64,000 nt of DNA from Gallibacterium anatis DSM 16844 = F 149 (GCF_000379785.1 NZ_KB903715.1:146-64145); one strand, 5' to 3'; shown: positions 1 through 9,194, counted from the stretch's first letter. The notes: a model not told the origin generated them from the letters alone. Numbers and translations are program-made.

Positions 1-105
1 AATGCCAAGCAAATCTGCTGCTGATCGTGCTGTTACTTCTAATACAAAAAATTCAAGCAGTTTTCTTTGTATAGATTTCTTTAGTTTACAATTGGTTATC
101 TTCAT
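1..105 (-). CDS. IS1595-family transposase, N-terminal fragment (runs off window)
   Basis: The first 35 codons read from ATG at 105 down to base 1 with no stop. The protein starts MKITNCKLKKSIQRKLLEFF and continues VLEVTARSAADLLGI. The 'LLEFFVxxVTARxAADLxGI' pattern is the N-terminal helix-turn-helix region of IS1016-like IS1595 transposases common in Pasteurellaceae. The DDE/N catalytic core would lie to the left of the window, so activity cannot be judged. Confidence 0.85.
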   Translation of the reverse strand, partial: MKITNCKLKKSIQRKLLEFFVLEVTARSAADLLGI

Positions 106-144
106 TTTTGTAGCTTAGCATAAGTGCTAATCTACTTCAGCCCC
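1..144 (-). mobile_element. IS1595-family (IS1016-like) insertion sequence, partial end
   Basis: This is the transposase-proximal end of an insertion sequence that runs off the left edge. The minus strand begins with a GGGGCTGAAGTAGATTAGCA-type terminal sequence ending at 144, followed inward by a transposase start at 105. The terminus abuts codons of the pirin gene, so the element sits in or at the 5' end of that gene. The 8 bp after the terminus (145-152, AAAATATT) would be the target duplication if the family's usual 8-bp rule holds; the other copy lies outside the window. Family assignment rests on the transposase N-terminus and the terminal G-run; it is inference from memory of IS1016-type elements. 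Confidence 0.8.
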
Positions 145-191
145 AAAATATTTATCAAGAAAATCAAGCACATTGGGTTGGAGATGGATTT

Positions 192-1004
192 TTGGTTCAA
201 CCATTGTTCAGTCATATGGGGGAAGATCGTGGAACAAATCCATTTTTAATGTTGGATTATGCCGCACCACAATATTATGAACCAAATAAACGTACTCCAC
301 GAGGAGTCGGACAGCACCCACATAAAGGCTTTGAAACAGTAACTATTGCTTATCAAGGAGAAGTGGAACATCGTGATTCCAGTGGTGGTGGCGGTGTGAT
401 TAAAGCTGGTGATGTGCAATGGATGACAGCCGGAGCTGGTATTATCCATCAAGAGTTCCATTCTGAAGCATTTAGTCGTCGAGGTGGAATGTTTGAGATG
501 GTACAGCTTTGGGTAAATTTGCCGCGTAAGGATAAAAATGTACCGGCACATTATCAACACCTCGCTAAAGAGAATATTCCGGTGGTGGAATTTGCCGATA
601 ATGCCGGCTATGCCCGCATTATTGCCGGTAATTTCGCCGATATTCAAGGGGCAGCGAAAACCTATACCAAGATGAATGTGTGGGATATGGCGATTAACGC
701 CGGACGTGAAGTGGAGATTGAAATACCGGAAAGCCAATCGCTCTCTATGGTGGTGTTGCGTGGTAAAGCGACCTTTAATCACAATGAGCAGGCGAGTGCC
801 GGACAGTTAGTCAATTTTGAAAGAAGTGCCGGCAAAGTTACCATTACTGCCGCAGATGAAGAGCTGAAAATTCTGCTGTTGGCAGGCGAACCGATTGAAG
901 AACCGGTTGTGGGTTATGGTCCGTTTGTAATGAACTCTTTTGAAGAGATTCGCCAAGCGGTGAACGATTTTAATGCCGGTAAATTCGGTCAAATTGAAAA
1001 TTGA
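192..1004 (+). CDS. Pirin family protein, 5' end replaced by an IS
   Basis: This is a cupin-fold pirin (YhaK/pirin group) with the metal-site motif HPHKGFETVT, then HRDSSGGGG, QWMTAGAGIIHQEFHSE and MVQLWVNLP. The role in bacteria is unclear: some pirins are quercetin 2,3-dioxygenases, others redox-linked regulators. The frame stays open upstream of 192 to the IS terminus at 144 and encodes the family-typical HWVGDGF just before the TTG at 192, so the original start has been lost. There is no ATG in frame between the upstream stop (111) and 192. The TTG at 192 is preceded by GGAG about 8 nt away and may rescue translation of a 270-residue product missing roughly 20 residues. The metal-binding core is intact. 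It is probably co-transcribed with the next gene. Confidence 0.85.
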   Translation: MVQPLFSHMGEDRGTNPFLMLDYAAPQYYEPNKRTPRGVGQHPHKGFETVTIAYQGEVEHRDSSGGGGVIKAGDVQWMTAGAGIIHQEFHSEAFSRRGGMFEMVQLWVNLPRKDKNVPAHYQHLAKENIPVVEFADNAGYARIIAGNFADIQGAAKTYTKMNVWDMAINAGREVEIEIPESQSLSMVVLRGKATFNHNEQASAGQLVNFERSAGKVTITAADEELKILLLAGEPIEEPVVGYGPFVMNSFEEIRQAVNDFNAGKFGQIEN

Positions 1005-1050
1005 TAAAATGGGTGGTTGCTAAGGCATCCGCCCTGAATAAGGAGAAAAT

Positions 1051-1611
1051 ATGATGCTTTATAAACCATCCCATCCACACAGTTTATTGCAGGATGATCA
1101 ACTTTTTTTATTGCAACGCTTTCCGCAAGACAAATGGCGGATGTTGCCGAGTTTCAGCGGTACTGCCGGTTGGTTAGGAATGCACGATAGCTTACGCTTC
1201 GGGCAAGGAATGCTGGATCATTTAGGGCGGCAATATTTGGAACAAAAATTAGATTGGGAAACGTTCCAACAACGTTTGTTGCACGAATCCTATTTGCATT
1301 ACGGTCATTTGGACGGACATCATCGTTTAGAGGATGATGAACATTTTCCTAAAATGCGCTTGCAGCAGCCTAAGTTAGCTACCGGTTTCGATCTGTTGGA
1401 AAACGATCATCAGCAGATTGCCGAACGGTTAAGTGAAGTCAATCGTGATCTGTTACGTTTACGGCAAACACCGGTACCGCAAACGCAGCAAAAATGGGTC
1501 GAGCAGCTAATCAATAATATTAAACAGAGCGGTGAGCTGCTTTATCGTCATCTTGCGGATGAAGAAGATTTGGTGATCCCATTATTGGCGCTGCAATCAG
1601 AAACGGAATAA
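1051..1611 (+). CDS. Hemerythrin HHE-domain-like protein
   Basis: A 186-residue soluble protein without signal peptide. The spaced His/Asp/Glu pattern (HDSLRFGQGMLDHL, HLDGHHRLEDDEHFP, LLENDHQQI, YRHLADEEDLVIPLL) fits a four-helix hemerythrin-like fold binding a di-iron centre. Such proteins act in oxygen, NO or iron handling; no specific role can be assigned. AAGGAG lies 5 nt before the start. The gene follows pirin by 46 nt on the same strand, suggesting co-transcription, and ends at a strong terminator. Confidence 0.7.
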   Translation: MMLYKPSHPHSLLQDDQLFLLQRFPQDKWRMLPSFSGTAGWLGMHDSLRFGQGMLDHLGRQYLEQKLDWETFQQRLLHESYLHYGHLDGHHRLEDDEHFPKMRLQQPKLATGFDLLENDHQQIAERLSEVNRDLLRLRQTPVPQTQQKWVEQLINNIKQSGELLYRHLADEEDLVIPLLALQSETE

Positions 1612-1624
1612 TGCAGTGATACGA

Positions 1625-1656
1625 TAAAAAACAGCCATTGAAACGGCTGTTTTTTT
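1625..1656. terminator. Bidirectional Rho-independent terminator
   Basis: The stem AAAACAGCC / GGCTGTTTT with an 8-nt loop is followed by a T-run on the plus strand and preceded by an A-run, so it works in both directions. It ends the HHE gene and the converging DUF486 gene. Confidence 0.85.
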
Positions 1657-1999
1657 AACTTCTGAACACAAAATAGACGCAACCTAACAGACAAAGCCCT
1701 GCCCAGAGATAGTCTAATTTAAAGGGTTGTTTAAAGAACCAAATCAGAAATGGCACAAAAACAAGCAACGTAATCACCTCTTGGGTGATTTTCATCTGCC
1801 CGAAAGAGAAACCTTGTGCAGCAAGATATCGGGTTGCCGGAATCATAAAACTGTATTCCAGTAATGCGATAAACCAGCCGAAAATGACCGCTTGCCAAAT
1901 CGGGGCATTATGCAGGAATTTCAAATGGCTGTACCACGCCAATGTCATAAAACAGTTGGAAATCACTAACAGCAATAAGGGGAAAATGTACGCAAACAT
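1655..1999 (-). CDS. DUF486 small membrane protein (DMT-like)
   Basis: A 114-residue hydrophobic protein with four predicted membrane segments, starting MFAYIFPLLLLVISNCFMTL. Length and pattern match the DUF486 family, small relatives of drug/metabolite transporters of unknown substrate. The open frame extends upstream to 2101, but the extra 34 residues are not membrane-like and the ATG at 1999 gives the family length. It converges on the HHE gene. Confidence 0.8.
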   Translation of the reverse strand: MFAYIFPLLLLVISNCFMTLAWYSHLKFLHNAPIWQAVIFGWFIALLEYSFMIPATRYLAAQGFSFGQMKITQEVITLLVFVPFLIWFFKQPFKLDYLWAGLCLLGCVYFVFRS

Positions 2000-2119
2000 C
2001 TTAGACCTGTGAAATTGAATATGGAAATAAGCGATGCATTTTACGCTTTTTTTGCTGACAGAAAAGTGGGCATCAAGAAAAAAGGTTGGGCATATGCCCA
2101 ACCGTAAAGGTGTGATCAG

Positions 2120-3487
2120 TTAGAGGAAAATGCTGGCGATAGCGACAATAGTAAAACCGATAACGCCCAACAAGGTTTCCAAAACAGTCCAAGTTTTAAA
2201 GGTGGTTTTGGTGTCCATTTCTAAGAAACGGCTGATTAACCAGAAACCGGAGTCATTAACGTGAGATAACACAGTCGCACCGGAAGCGATTGAGATCACG
2301 ATAAAACAGAGATCGAATTGACTTAATCCGGATGTTGCCGCAATGGTCGGAGCCATAAGGGCGGCTGTGGTGGTTAATGCCACAGTTGCAGAGCCTTGAG
2401 CAACACGTAAACAGGCAGAAATAACGAATGCCGCCACGATCACCGGCAATCCGGTGTCGGATAACGTGGATGCCAACACATCGCCGATACCGCTGGCACG
2501 CAACACGCCGCCAAACATACCGCCGGCACCGGTTACCAAAACGATTGAGCAAATCGGACCTAAGGCGCTGTCACAAAGTTTTTCAATCTGTTCTTTAGTG
2601 CGTTGACCTTTTAATAACATAATGGCAACCAATAATGTGATTAACAAGGCAACCGGTGTTTTACCTAACATTCTGAGGATTTCGACCCAAGTTTGTGAGC
2701 CGTCGATGACTTTGATGGTGCTTAATGTATTTAAGCCGGTATCTAAAAAGATTAAGCAAAGCGGCAATAACAGGATAAATAACACTTTTCTAAAACTTGG
2801 TACTTCAGAATTTGCGGTTTCAGCCACGACATTTTTGCTTAAAAAAGTGGTTGGCAGTGCAACGTGAATACGTTTGCCGATAAATTGTGCATAGAGATAA
2901 GCGCCGATATACCAAGTCGGAATAGCGGTGAGCAGACCGACAATCACTAATAATCCCATATTTACGCCAAGCAGTTCACCTGAAGCAACCGGACCCGGAT
3001 GAGGCGGTAAAAAAGCGTGCATTACCGCAAACGCACCGGCAGCCGGAAAAGCATATTTTAAGGTGGAGTCGCCGAAGCGTTTCGCTACGCTGAAGATAAT
3101 TGGCAACATTACCACCAATCCGGCATCAAAAAAGATTGGGAAACCGAATAATAGTGAGGTGACACCCAGCGCTAATGGTGCGCGTTTTTCGCCAAACAGA
3201 TTAATGAGCGTATCCGCCAACACTTTGGCACCGCCGGTGATTTCCAATAGACGACCGATCATTGCGCCTAAACCAACGAGTAACGCAACGGATGCCAAGG
3301 TGTTACCGAAGCCGGTCAGCATTGTCGGTACAATTTTAGTGTAAGGTGTACCGGTAATAAGTGCGGTTAATAGGCTGACTAAGGTTAAAGAGACAAAAGC
3401 GTGAACTTTAAAACGTATAATTAAGATTAATAAAGCAATAATTGCACCGAGCGCAATTAAAAGCAGAGTTGTTGCATCGTGAGCCAT
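2120..3487 (-). CDS. gntP: Gluconate:H+ symporter, GntP family
   Basis: A 455-residue inner-membrane transporter with about 12-14 membrane segments. GntP-family features include GLGAMIGRLLEITGGAKVLA near residue 75, FGFPIFFDAGLVVMLPIIF near 115, and HAFLPPHPGPVA near 155. It imports gluconate or a related sugar acid. It is divergent from gntK-edd, which supports gluconate as substrate. Two GntR-type operators lie in the shared promoter region. The paralogues gntT, gntU and idnT cannot be told apart by eye, so the exact symbol is tentative. Confidence 0.9.
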   Translation of the reverse strand: MAHDATTLLLIALGAIIALLILIIRFKVHAFVSLTLVSLLTALITGTPYTKIVPTMLTGFGNTLASVALLVGLGAMIGRLLEITGGAKVLADTLINLFGEKRAPLALGVTSLLFGFPIFFDAGLVVMLPIIFSVAKRFGDSTLKYAFPAAGAFAVMHAFLPPHPGPVASGELLGVNMGLLVIVGLLTAIPTWYIGAYLYAQFIGKRIHVALPTTFLSKNVVAETANSEVPSFRKVLFILLLPLCLIFLDTGLNTLSTIKVIDGSQTWVEILRMLGKTPVALLITLLVAIMLLKGQRTKEQIEKLCDSALGPICSIVLVTGAGGMFGGVLRASGIGDVLASTLSDTGLPVIVAAFVISACLRVAQGSATVALTTTAALMAPTIAATSGLSQFDLCFIVISIASGATVLSHVNDSGFWLISRFLEMDTKTTFKTWTVLETLLGVIGFTIVAIASIFL

Positions 3488-3530
3488 ATGATTCTCCCAA
3501 AAATAGACTTAAGAATTTAGCTGAATGTAA

Positions 3531-3544
3531 TGTTACCGATAACA
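3531..3544. promoter_or_regulatory. GntR-type operator 1
   Basis: TGTTACCGATAACA, an imperfect palindrome very close to the E. coli GntR operator. It lies about 45 bp before the gntP start and is identical to a second copy at 3723. It predicts repression of gntP by a LacI-family GntR, relieved by gluconate. Confidence 0.8.
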
Positions 3545-3574
3545 GAAAAAATGTAAAAATAAATTTTTCAAAAA

Positions 3575-3590
3575 TGCGATCTAGATCTCA
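3575..3590. promoter_or_regulatory. Probable CRP site in the gntP/gntK intergenic region
   Basis: TGCGATCTAGATCTCA flanked by A4 and T6 fits the CRP dyad TGNGA-N6-TCNCA. It suits catabolite control of both gluconate transcripts. The TGCGA half resembles Sxy-dependent CRP-S sites of Pasteurellaceae, but the other half is TCTCA, so I call only general CRP binding. Confidence 0.5.
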
Positions 3591-3722
3591 TTTTTTCTGA
3601 TTGCGATTTGTTTTGGTTCAAATATTAATCAATAAACAGTGGTTTTGATAAAAAATGACCTAAATCAAAGAAAAATAACTTCAGTTATTGACGAAATAGG
3701 CAAAATAGATTTAATCTTTAAT

Positions 3723-3736
3723 TGTTACCGATAACA
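3723..3736. promoter_or_regulatory. GntR-type operator 2
   Basis: TGTTACCGATAACA, the same 14-mer as at 3531, on the gntK-edd side of the divergent promoter region. The two copies lie 192 bp apart centre to centre, which would allow repression by looping. Confidence 0.8.
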
Positions 3737-3833
3737 TAAGGCTAAATTTTTATACTTTTGCGAGTGTAGTTTAGCTAAGAGGTTATCGTAGATGGATTTT
3801 AGCGAAAAATTGAGTGTCGTTAGGGGGATGAAA

Positions 3834-4361
3834 ATGACAGCACAAAAAGGGAAAAGTTTTATCTTAATGGGCGTTTCGAGTACAGGCAAAACCAGTATCG
3901 GTACTGCAATCAGCCAGCAGTTGGGGTTGAAATTAATCGATGGAGATGATCTTCACCCACGTGCCAATATCATCAAAATGCGTGACGGTCATCCATTGAA
4001 TGATGAAGATAGAGCACCTTGGCTGGAACGTATTCGGGATGCGGCATTCAGTTTGGAGCAAAAATCTGAACGAGGCATTATTATCTGTTCCGCTTTGAAG
4101 AAGAAATATCGCGATCAAATCCGACAAGGCAATGAAGATGTGAAATTTATTTTTCTAGAGGGGGATTTTGATTTAGTGCTGTCCAGAATGAAACAACGGC
4201 AAGGGCATTATATGAAAGTTGATATGCTGAAGAGCCAATTTGCCACGTTAGAAACACCGCAAGCCGATGAAAGCGATGTGATTCAAATTGATATTAATGC
4301 CCCTTTTGATGAGGTGGTTAAGCGTTGTGTCAGTGCTATTAAACCACTATTAGCGGAATAG
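3834..4361 (+). CDS. gntK: Gluconokinase
   Basis: Phosphorylates D-gluconate to 6-phosphogluconate with ATP in the cytoplasm. The P-loop GVSSTGKTS lies near the N-terminus, followed by DGDDLHPRANIIKM, LNDEDRAPWL and CSALKKKYRDQIR, all hallmarks of GntK. The start at 3834 gives 175 residues, the E. coli GntK length, and has AGGGGG about 6 nt upstream. An upstream ATG at 3792 (189 residues, with an AGAGG) is an alternative. edd follows after 10 nt, so gntK-edd is an operon under the GntR operator at 3723. Confidence 0.95.
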   Translation: MTAQKGKSFILMGVSSTGKTSIGTAISQQLGLKLIDGDDLHPRANIIKMRDGHPLNDEDRAPWLERIRDAAFSLEQKSERGIIICSALKKKYRDQIRQGNEDVKFIFLEGDFDLVLSRMKQRQGHYMKVDMLKSQFATLETPQADESDVIQIDINAPFDEVVKRCVSAIKPLLAE

Positions 4362-4371
4362 GCGGTGCGGT

Positions 4372-6171
4372 ATGAATTCTGTTATTGCTCAAGTGACTCA
4401 ACGAATTGCGGAACGCAGTCGACACACCCGCGAACGTTATTTGGCTCGCATTGAACATCAGTTGCAACGAGGAAAGAGCCGTTCGCATCTGAGTTGCGGC
4501 AATTTAGCACATACAGTGGCAACCTGTTGTCCGGCACAGAAACAGACAATTTTGGATTTCACTAAAATCAATGTCGGCATTGTTTCTGCCTATAATGATA
4601 TGTTGAGCGCGCATTCACCTTATGCTGAATATCCGACACAAATCAAACAGGCGTTGGAACAACTGGGACATTCCGCACAAGTGGCTGGCGGTGTGCCGGC
4701 AATGTGCGATGGCATTACGCAAGGGCAGCAAGGGATGGATCTTTCGCTGTTTTCACGTGATTTAATTGCACAAAGTACGATTATCGGTTTAAGCCATAAT
4801 ACTTTCGATGCCACATTGCTATTGGGCATTTGTGACAAGATTGCACCGGGGCAATTAATGGGGGCATTATCTTATGGGCATTTGCCGACCGCATTTGTAC
4901 CGACCGGACCAATGGCAACCGGTATTTCCAATAAAGAAAAAGTGGCGATTCGGCAACAGTATGCGGCAGGTAAATTGGGCAAAGAGGCATTACAACAGAT
5001 GGAAAATGCCGCTTATCATAGCAACGGAACCTGTACGTTTTACGGCACAGCAAATACTAATCAGCTGGTATTTGAGGCAATGGGTTTAATGTTGCCGGGA
5101 TCGGCATTTGTGCCGGTAAACAGCCCGATTCGTCCATTGCTAACAGAATTAGTCAGCCGTCATATGGTGAAAATCAGCCAAAACGGCACAGATTTTCGAC
5201 CATTAGCGAAAGTGTTGGATGAAAAAAGTTTGGTTAATGGTTTGGTGGCATTATTGGCATCGGGCGGCAGTACAAACCACACAATACATATGGTAGCGGT
5301 GGCAAAAGCAGCCGGTTTTATTCTAAATTGGGATGATTTTTCTGCGTTGTCGGATGTGGTGCCGTTATTGGCGAAAGTTTATCCAAATGGGCCGGCGGAT
5401 GTAAATCAATTCCATCAGGCCGGCGGGGTGCCGTTATTGTTGAAACTGTTGGCAGAGCGCGGATTATTGCATTTAGATGCGACCCCGATTTATGGCTCAA
5501 TGCAGGATTATTTCACGATGCCGACCCTACAACAAGGAAAACTGGTTTATCAGGCGGTGGATCAGACTTTAGATAAGAATGTGATTGCGGAGCAAGGAAA
5601 AGCATTCAGTGCACACGGCGGATTAAAAGTGGTTGCCGGTAATCTGGGACGAGGTGTGATTAAAATCAGTGCGGTGCAACCAGAAAAACGACGATTAACC
5701 GCACCGGCAATGGTGTTTGAGTCACAACAGGATGTGGTGAACGCTTATCAACAAGGGAAATTGACGCAAGATGCAGTGATTGTGGTGCGTAACAGCGGAC
5801 CGGCGGCAAGAGGAATGCCGGAATTGCACCAGTTGATGCCGATTTTAGGCAATTTAATGGAGCAGGGGTTAAAAGTCGCATTGGTGACGGATGGGCGTTT
5901 ATCCGGTGCTTCCGGGAAAGTACCTTCGATCATTCATTTAACGCCGGAATCTGTGAAAGGTGGGCCGTTAGCCTATGTGCAAAATGGCGATTTATTAGAA
6001 ATTGATGCGGAACAGGGCATTTTAAACTGTTTAACCGATTTAAGTGAACGCCAAGCCGTGACGGTTGATCTCAGTGAAGAATACCAATATTCCGGACGAG
6101 AGTTGTTTAAACTGTTCAGACAAAACATCAGCTCGGCGGAAGAGGGGGCGACCATTTTCAATGATATATAA
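4372..6171 (+). CDS. edd: 6-phosphogluconate dehydratase
   Basis: Converts 6-phosphogluconate to 2-keto-3-deoxy-6-phosphogluconate, the first Entner-Doudoroff step. The 599-residue length fits Edd of the IlvD/Edd family. Visible motifs are AYNDMLSAHSPYA, AMCDGITQGQ, NTFDATLLLGICDKIAPG (iron-sulfur cysteine), NGTCTFYGTANTNQ and GRLSGASGKVP. It is the last gene of the gntK-edd unit. The partner aldolase eda is not next to it and not in the window, so the pathway must be completed by a gene elsewhere. Confidence 0.95.
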   Translation: MNSVIAQVTQRIAERSRHTRERYLARIEHQLQRGKSRSHLSCGNLAHTVATCCPAQKQTILDFTKINVGIVSAYNDMLSAHSPYAEYPTQIKQALEQLGHSAQVAGGVPAMCDGITQGQQGMDLSLFSRDLIAQSTIIGLSHNTFDATLLLGICDKIAPGQLMGALSYGHLPTAFVPTGPMATGISNKEKVAIRQQYAAGKLGKEALQQMENAAYHSNGTCTFYGTANTNQLVFEAMGLMLPGSAFVPVNSPIRPLLTELVSRHMVKISQNGTDFRPLAKVLDEKSLVNGLVALLASGGSTNHTIHMVAVAKAAGFILNWDDFSALSDVVPLLAKVYPNGPADVNQFHQAGGVPLLLKLLAERGLLHLDATPIYGSMQDYFTMPTLQQGKLVYQAVDQTLDKNVIAEQGKAFSAHGGLKVVAGNLGRGVIKISAVQPEKRRLTAPAMVFESQQDVVNAYQQGKLTQDAVIVVRNSGPAARGMPELHQLMPILGNLMEQGLKVALVTDGRLSGASGKVPSIIHLTPESVKGGPLAYVQNGDLLEIDAEQGILNCLTDLSERQAVTVDLSEEYQYSGRELFKLFRQNISSAEEGATIFNDI

Positions 6172-6194
6172 GTCGCAAGGACGTAAACATTGAG

Positions 6195-6227
6195 GAGGTT
6201 GGTAGCGATACCAACCTCTCTTTTTTT
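6195..6227 (+). terminator. Rho-independent terminator of gntK-edd
   Basis: Perfect 10-bp stem GAGGTTGGTA / TACCAACCTC with a GCGA tetraloop, followed by TCTTTTTTT. Confidence 0.9.
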
Positions 6228-7143
6228 AATGTCTAAAATGGTGATGGCGACCGCCGAAGAAACGTAAAATTTCTTTCCCTGAAACGGTTAAGACAATCGC
6301 AGAAAGGATCGCGATGATGCCGAATAAAATCCGCACAGTCATCTGTTCGTGGAATACTAAAACGCCGACTAATAGCGCAGTAATCGGTTCTAATGCGCCG
6401 ATAATGGAAGCGGTGGTTGAACCGATCATTTGAATAGACTGATTCATCAACACCAAAGAAAGCACGGTCGGAACAATCGCTAAGCCAATGATATTAATAA
6501 AAAATTGTGACGAATTATTTACTTGCAAATGTGTGCCGAAATCCAAACGGAGGAAAAACACCAATGCACTGAAGAGCAAGCCGTAAAAAGTTAATTTAAT
6601 GATTGGCAGATTATGCAAAGGTGATTTTTCAACAGCAATAATGTAAATGGCATAAGTTAAGGCTGAAATAAAGACAAGTAAAACGCCAAACGGGTTAAGA
6701 CTGGTGCCGTCATCGCCTTGGTATAACATAGAAACGCCAAAAATGACCAAAGTAATGGCGAGCATCGTGATTAAATTGATACGTTCTTTGAAGAACATAA
6801 TCATCATCACCGCCACTAATAATGGATAGATGAATAAAATAGTTGAGGCAATACCGGCTTCAATCAACTGATAACTCATAAAGAGGGCGAGTGAAGAAAT
6901 GGCAAACATTACACCAACGAAAATAACAGCAACTAATTCTGTTTTCGTGAGCGAAAAAGAAATTTTTTGCTGCCGCATAATGAATGCAAGGATCAAGCTG
7001 GCAACGCTAAAACGATAGAATAATACTGAATCGGGAGATAACCCTAATTCATATAAAGGTAGTGTAAATAAAGGGTTTAATCCATAAAAACTGGCGCCGA
7101 TACAACCAAAGATAAACCCTTTAGAAACAAATTTTGAGATCAT
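6226..7143 (-). CDS. EamA/DMT family transporter
   Basis: A 305-residue membrane protein with about ten hydrophobic helices in two EamA halves; the repeat pattern includes IEAGIASTILFIYPLLVA in the first half and STTASIIGALEPITALLVGV in the second. These are typical of drug/metabolite exporters such as RhaT/YdcZ relatives. The substrate cannot be read. The C-terminus ends in a short His-rich tail (GGRHHHFRH). It stands alone, convergent with edd and 62 nt downstream of the dpp cluster. Confidence 0.85.
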   Translation of the reverse strand: MISKFVSKGFIFGCIGASFYGLNPLFTLPLYELGLSPDSVLFYRFSVASLILAFIMRQQKISFSLTKTELVAVIFVGVMFAISSLALFMSYQLIEAGIASTILFIYPLLVAVMMIMFFKERINLITMLAITLVIFGVSMLYQGDDGTSLNPFGVLLVFISALTYAIYIIAVEKSPLHNLPIIKLTFYGLLFSALVFFLRLDFGTHLQVNNSSQFFINIIGLAIVPTVLSLVLMNQSIQMIGSTTASIIGALEPITALLVGVLVFHEQMTVRILFGIIAILSAIVLTVSGKEILRFFGGRHHHFRH

Positions 7144-7205
7144 TTTTTAAACACACATAAATTAGAATGCGCGTATTATAGACCTTTTATTTTTTTCGTA
7201 AACGA

Positions 7206-8210
7206 CTAATTGTCATTCACCATAAAGCAAGCAATTTTTACGCCGTCGGAATAGGTTTTTAATGCCGGTTGCTGTTGTCGGCACTGCTCGGTGGCGAACT
7301 GACAACGTGCATTGAAAGCGCAGCCTTTCGGCGGATTTAACGGACTTGGTAATTCGCCGGAAAGTTTAATTCGTTCTCGCCTTAATTCGGGGGATAATCT
7401 CGGCGTTGCGGAAAGCAATGCTTTAGTATAAGGATGACGCGGATTACCAAAAATCTGTTCGGTTGTGCCTTGCTCAACACAACGCCCCAAATACATCACC
7501 ATCACTTCATCGGAAATATGTTCTACCACAGAGAGATCGTGCGAAATGAAAACATAGGATAAGCCTAGTGTTTCCTGCAACTCCATCATCAAATTGAGTA
7601 CTTGTGCGCGAACGGAAACATCCAGTGCTGAAACAGGTTCATCTGCCACCACAATATCAGGATTCAACATTAAGCCACGAGCAATAGCAATGCGCTGACG
7701 TTGACCGCCGGAAAACATATGCGGATAACGATCATAAAACTCCGGACGTAATCCCACTTTTTCCATAATTGACAGCACCGCTTCTTTACGCTGCGCTTTG
7801 CTTAGGTTGGTATTAATTTTGAGCGGTTCATCTAAAATGGTGCCGATCTTCTTGCGTGGATTGAGTGAAGCATAAGGATTTTGAAACACAATCTGGATTT
7901 TTTGGCGGCGTAATTTAACGGTTTCATTATCTTTCACCAAAAAATTCTGCCCTTGATAATAGAGTTCCCCCTCTGTCGGGTTTTCAATCATTGTTAATAA
8001 TCGCCCTAATGTCGATTTGCCACAGCCGGATTCACCAACCACCGCCAATGTTTTGCCACGTTGCAATTTAAATGAAACGCCATCAAGTGCTTTTACATAT
8101 TGTACAGGTGCAAAAAATCCCTTTTTAACCGGGTAATATTTTTTTAGGTTAATCGCTTCCAATAAAGGCGAATCCGCCACTGTTTGTGTAGTAGTTTGTT
8201 TATCAGACAT
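7206..8210 (-). CDS. dppF: Dipeptide ABC transporter ATPase DppF
   Basis: One of two ATPases driving peptide import by DppBC. Walker [10 protein letters not shown], signature LSGGQRQRI (seen as [16 protein letters not shown]), Walker [15 protein letters not shown], and the C-terminal oligopeptide-transporter extension with Cys residues ([15 protein letters not shown]). I place the start at the ATG at 8210 (334 residues, AAGGA upstream), which overlaps the end of dppD by 8 nt; the frame also has an ATG at 8234. It is the last gene of dppABCDF. Confidence 0.93.
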   Translation of the reverse strand: MSDKQTTTQTVADSPLLEAINLKKYYPVKKGFFAPVQYVKALDGVSFKLQRGKTLAVVGESGCGKSTLGRLLTMIENPTEGELYYQGQNFLVKDNETVKLRRQKIQIVFQNPYASLNPRKKIGTILDEPLKINTNLSKAQRKEAVLSIMEKVGLRPEFYDRYPHMFSGGQRQRIAIARGLMLNPDIVVADEPVSALDVSVRAQVLNLMMELQETLGLSYVFISHDLSVVEHISDEVMVMYLGRCVEQGTTEQIFGNPRHPYTKALLSATPRLSPELRRERIKLSGELPSPLNPPKGCAFNARCQFATEQCRQQQPALKTYSDGVKIACFMVNDN

Positions 8211-9186
8211 ATTGAGGATTTCCTTGTGCATCAAGAGGCGTATGACATTTCACCAAACGGTTATTCAGCTTGTGTAGTTGCGGTTCAGTTTTACGACATT
8301 CATCGGTAGCATACGGGCAACGCGGATTAAGCAGACACCCTTGCGGACGATCGTATTTTCCCGGTACCACGCCGGGTAATGATTGTAAACGCGATTTACC
8401 GGTAGCAAATTCCGGCAAGGAGCGTAATAATGCCTGCGTATAAGGATGTTTCGGCTCGCGGAAAATATCTGCTGCCAATCCTTCTTCGACCACTTGACCG
8501 GCATACATCACGATAATACGGTGTGCCGCTTCCGCCACCAATGCTAAATCGTGCGTAATCAGAATTAGCGCCATATTCTCTTTTTGCTGTAATTCTAAAA
8601 GCAGATCAATAATTTGTGCTTGAATAGTCACATCTAATGCGGTGGTCGGCTCATCAGCAATCAATAATTTCGGCTTGCAGGCGATAGCCATTGCGATCAT
8701 TACACGTTGGCTCATTCCACCGGATAATTGGTGCGGATAAACATCAAGCCGTGATTCCGGATCGGGAATACCGACCAGTTTTAACAATTCAAGGGTACGT
8801 TCACGGCGTGCACGGCGACTTCCGCCTTGGTGTACCTTAAGTGCTTCCATAATTTGGAAACCAACGGTATAACAAGGGTTTAAACTGGTCATTGGATCTT
8901 GGAAGATCATTGCTACATCGGCACCGACCAATTTTTGCTTCTGTTTTTCATCCAGTTTTAATAGATCTTGCCCATCAAACTGTAATTGGTCGGCACTGAC
9001 ACGTCCCGGAAAATCAATTAAGCCCATAATGGCTAAGGAACTTACCGATTTTCCCGAACCGGACTCGCCGACAATACCTAAAACTTCACCCTGTTCAACT
9101 TGATAACTGATGCGATCAACCGCTTTGAACGGCTTATCTTTATCGCCAAAATGAACAGATAAATTGTTGACGGTTAATAACGACAT
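8203..9186 (-). CDS. dppD: Dipeptide ABC transporter ATPase DppD
   Basis: A 327-residue ATPase subunit of the inner-membrane peptide importer. Walker [12 protein letters not shown], signature [14 protein letters not shown], Walker [15 protein letters not shown], and the C-terminal oligopeptide-type segment with [14 protein letters not shown], where conserved cysteines may bind an iron-sulfur cluster as seen in DppD-type ATPases. The start is 8 nt downstream of dppC. Confidence 0.95.
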   Translation of the reverse strand: MSLLTVNNLSVHFGDKDKPFKAVDRISYQVEQGEVLGIVGESGSGKSVSSLAIMGLIDFPGRVSADQLQFDGQDLLKLDEKQKQKLVGADVAMIFQDPMTSLNPCYTVGFQIMEALKVHQGGSRRARRERTLELLKLVGIPDPESRLDVYPHQLSGGMSQRVMIAMAIACKPKLLIADEPTTALDVTIQAQIIDLLLELQQKENMALILITHDLALVAEAAHRIIVMYAGQVVEEGLAADIFREPKHPYTQALLRSLPEFATGKSRLQSLPGVVPGKYDRPQGCLLNPRCPYATDECRKTEPQLHKLNNRLVKCHTPLDAQGNPQYV

Positions 9187-9194
9187 TGCTGCTC

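Noticed and set aside
246-782. 178-codon minus-strand ORF over the pirin gene
   Set aside because: Shadow of a real coding region; the forward frame has clear pirin motifs.
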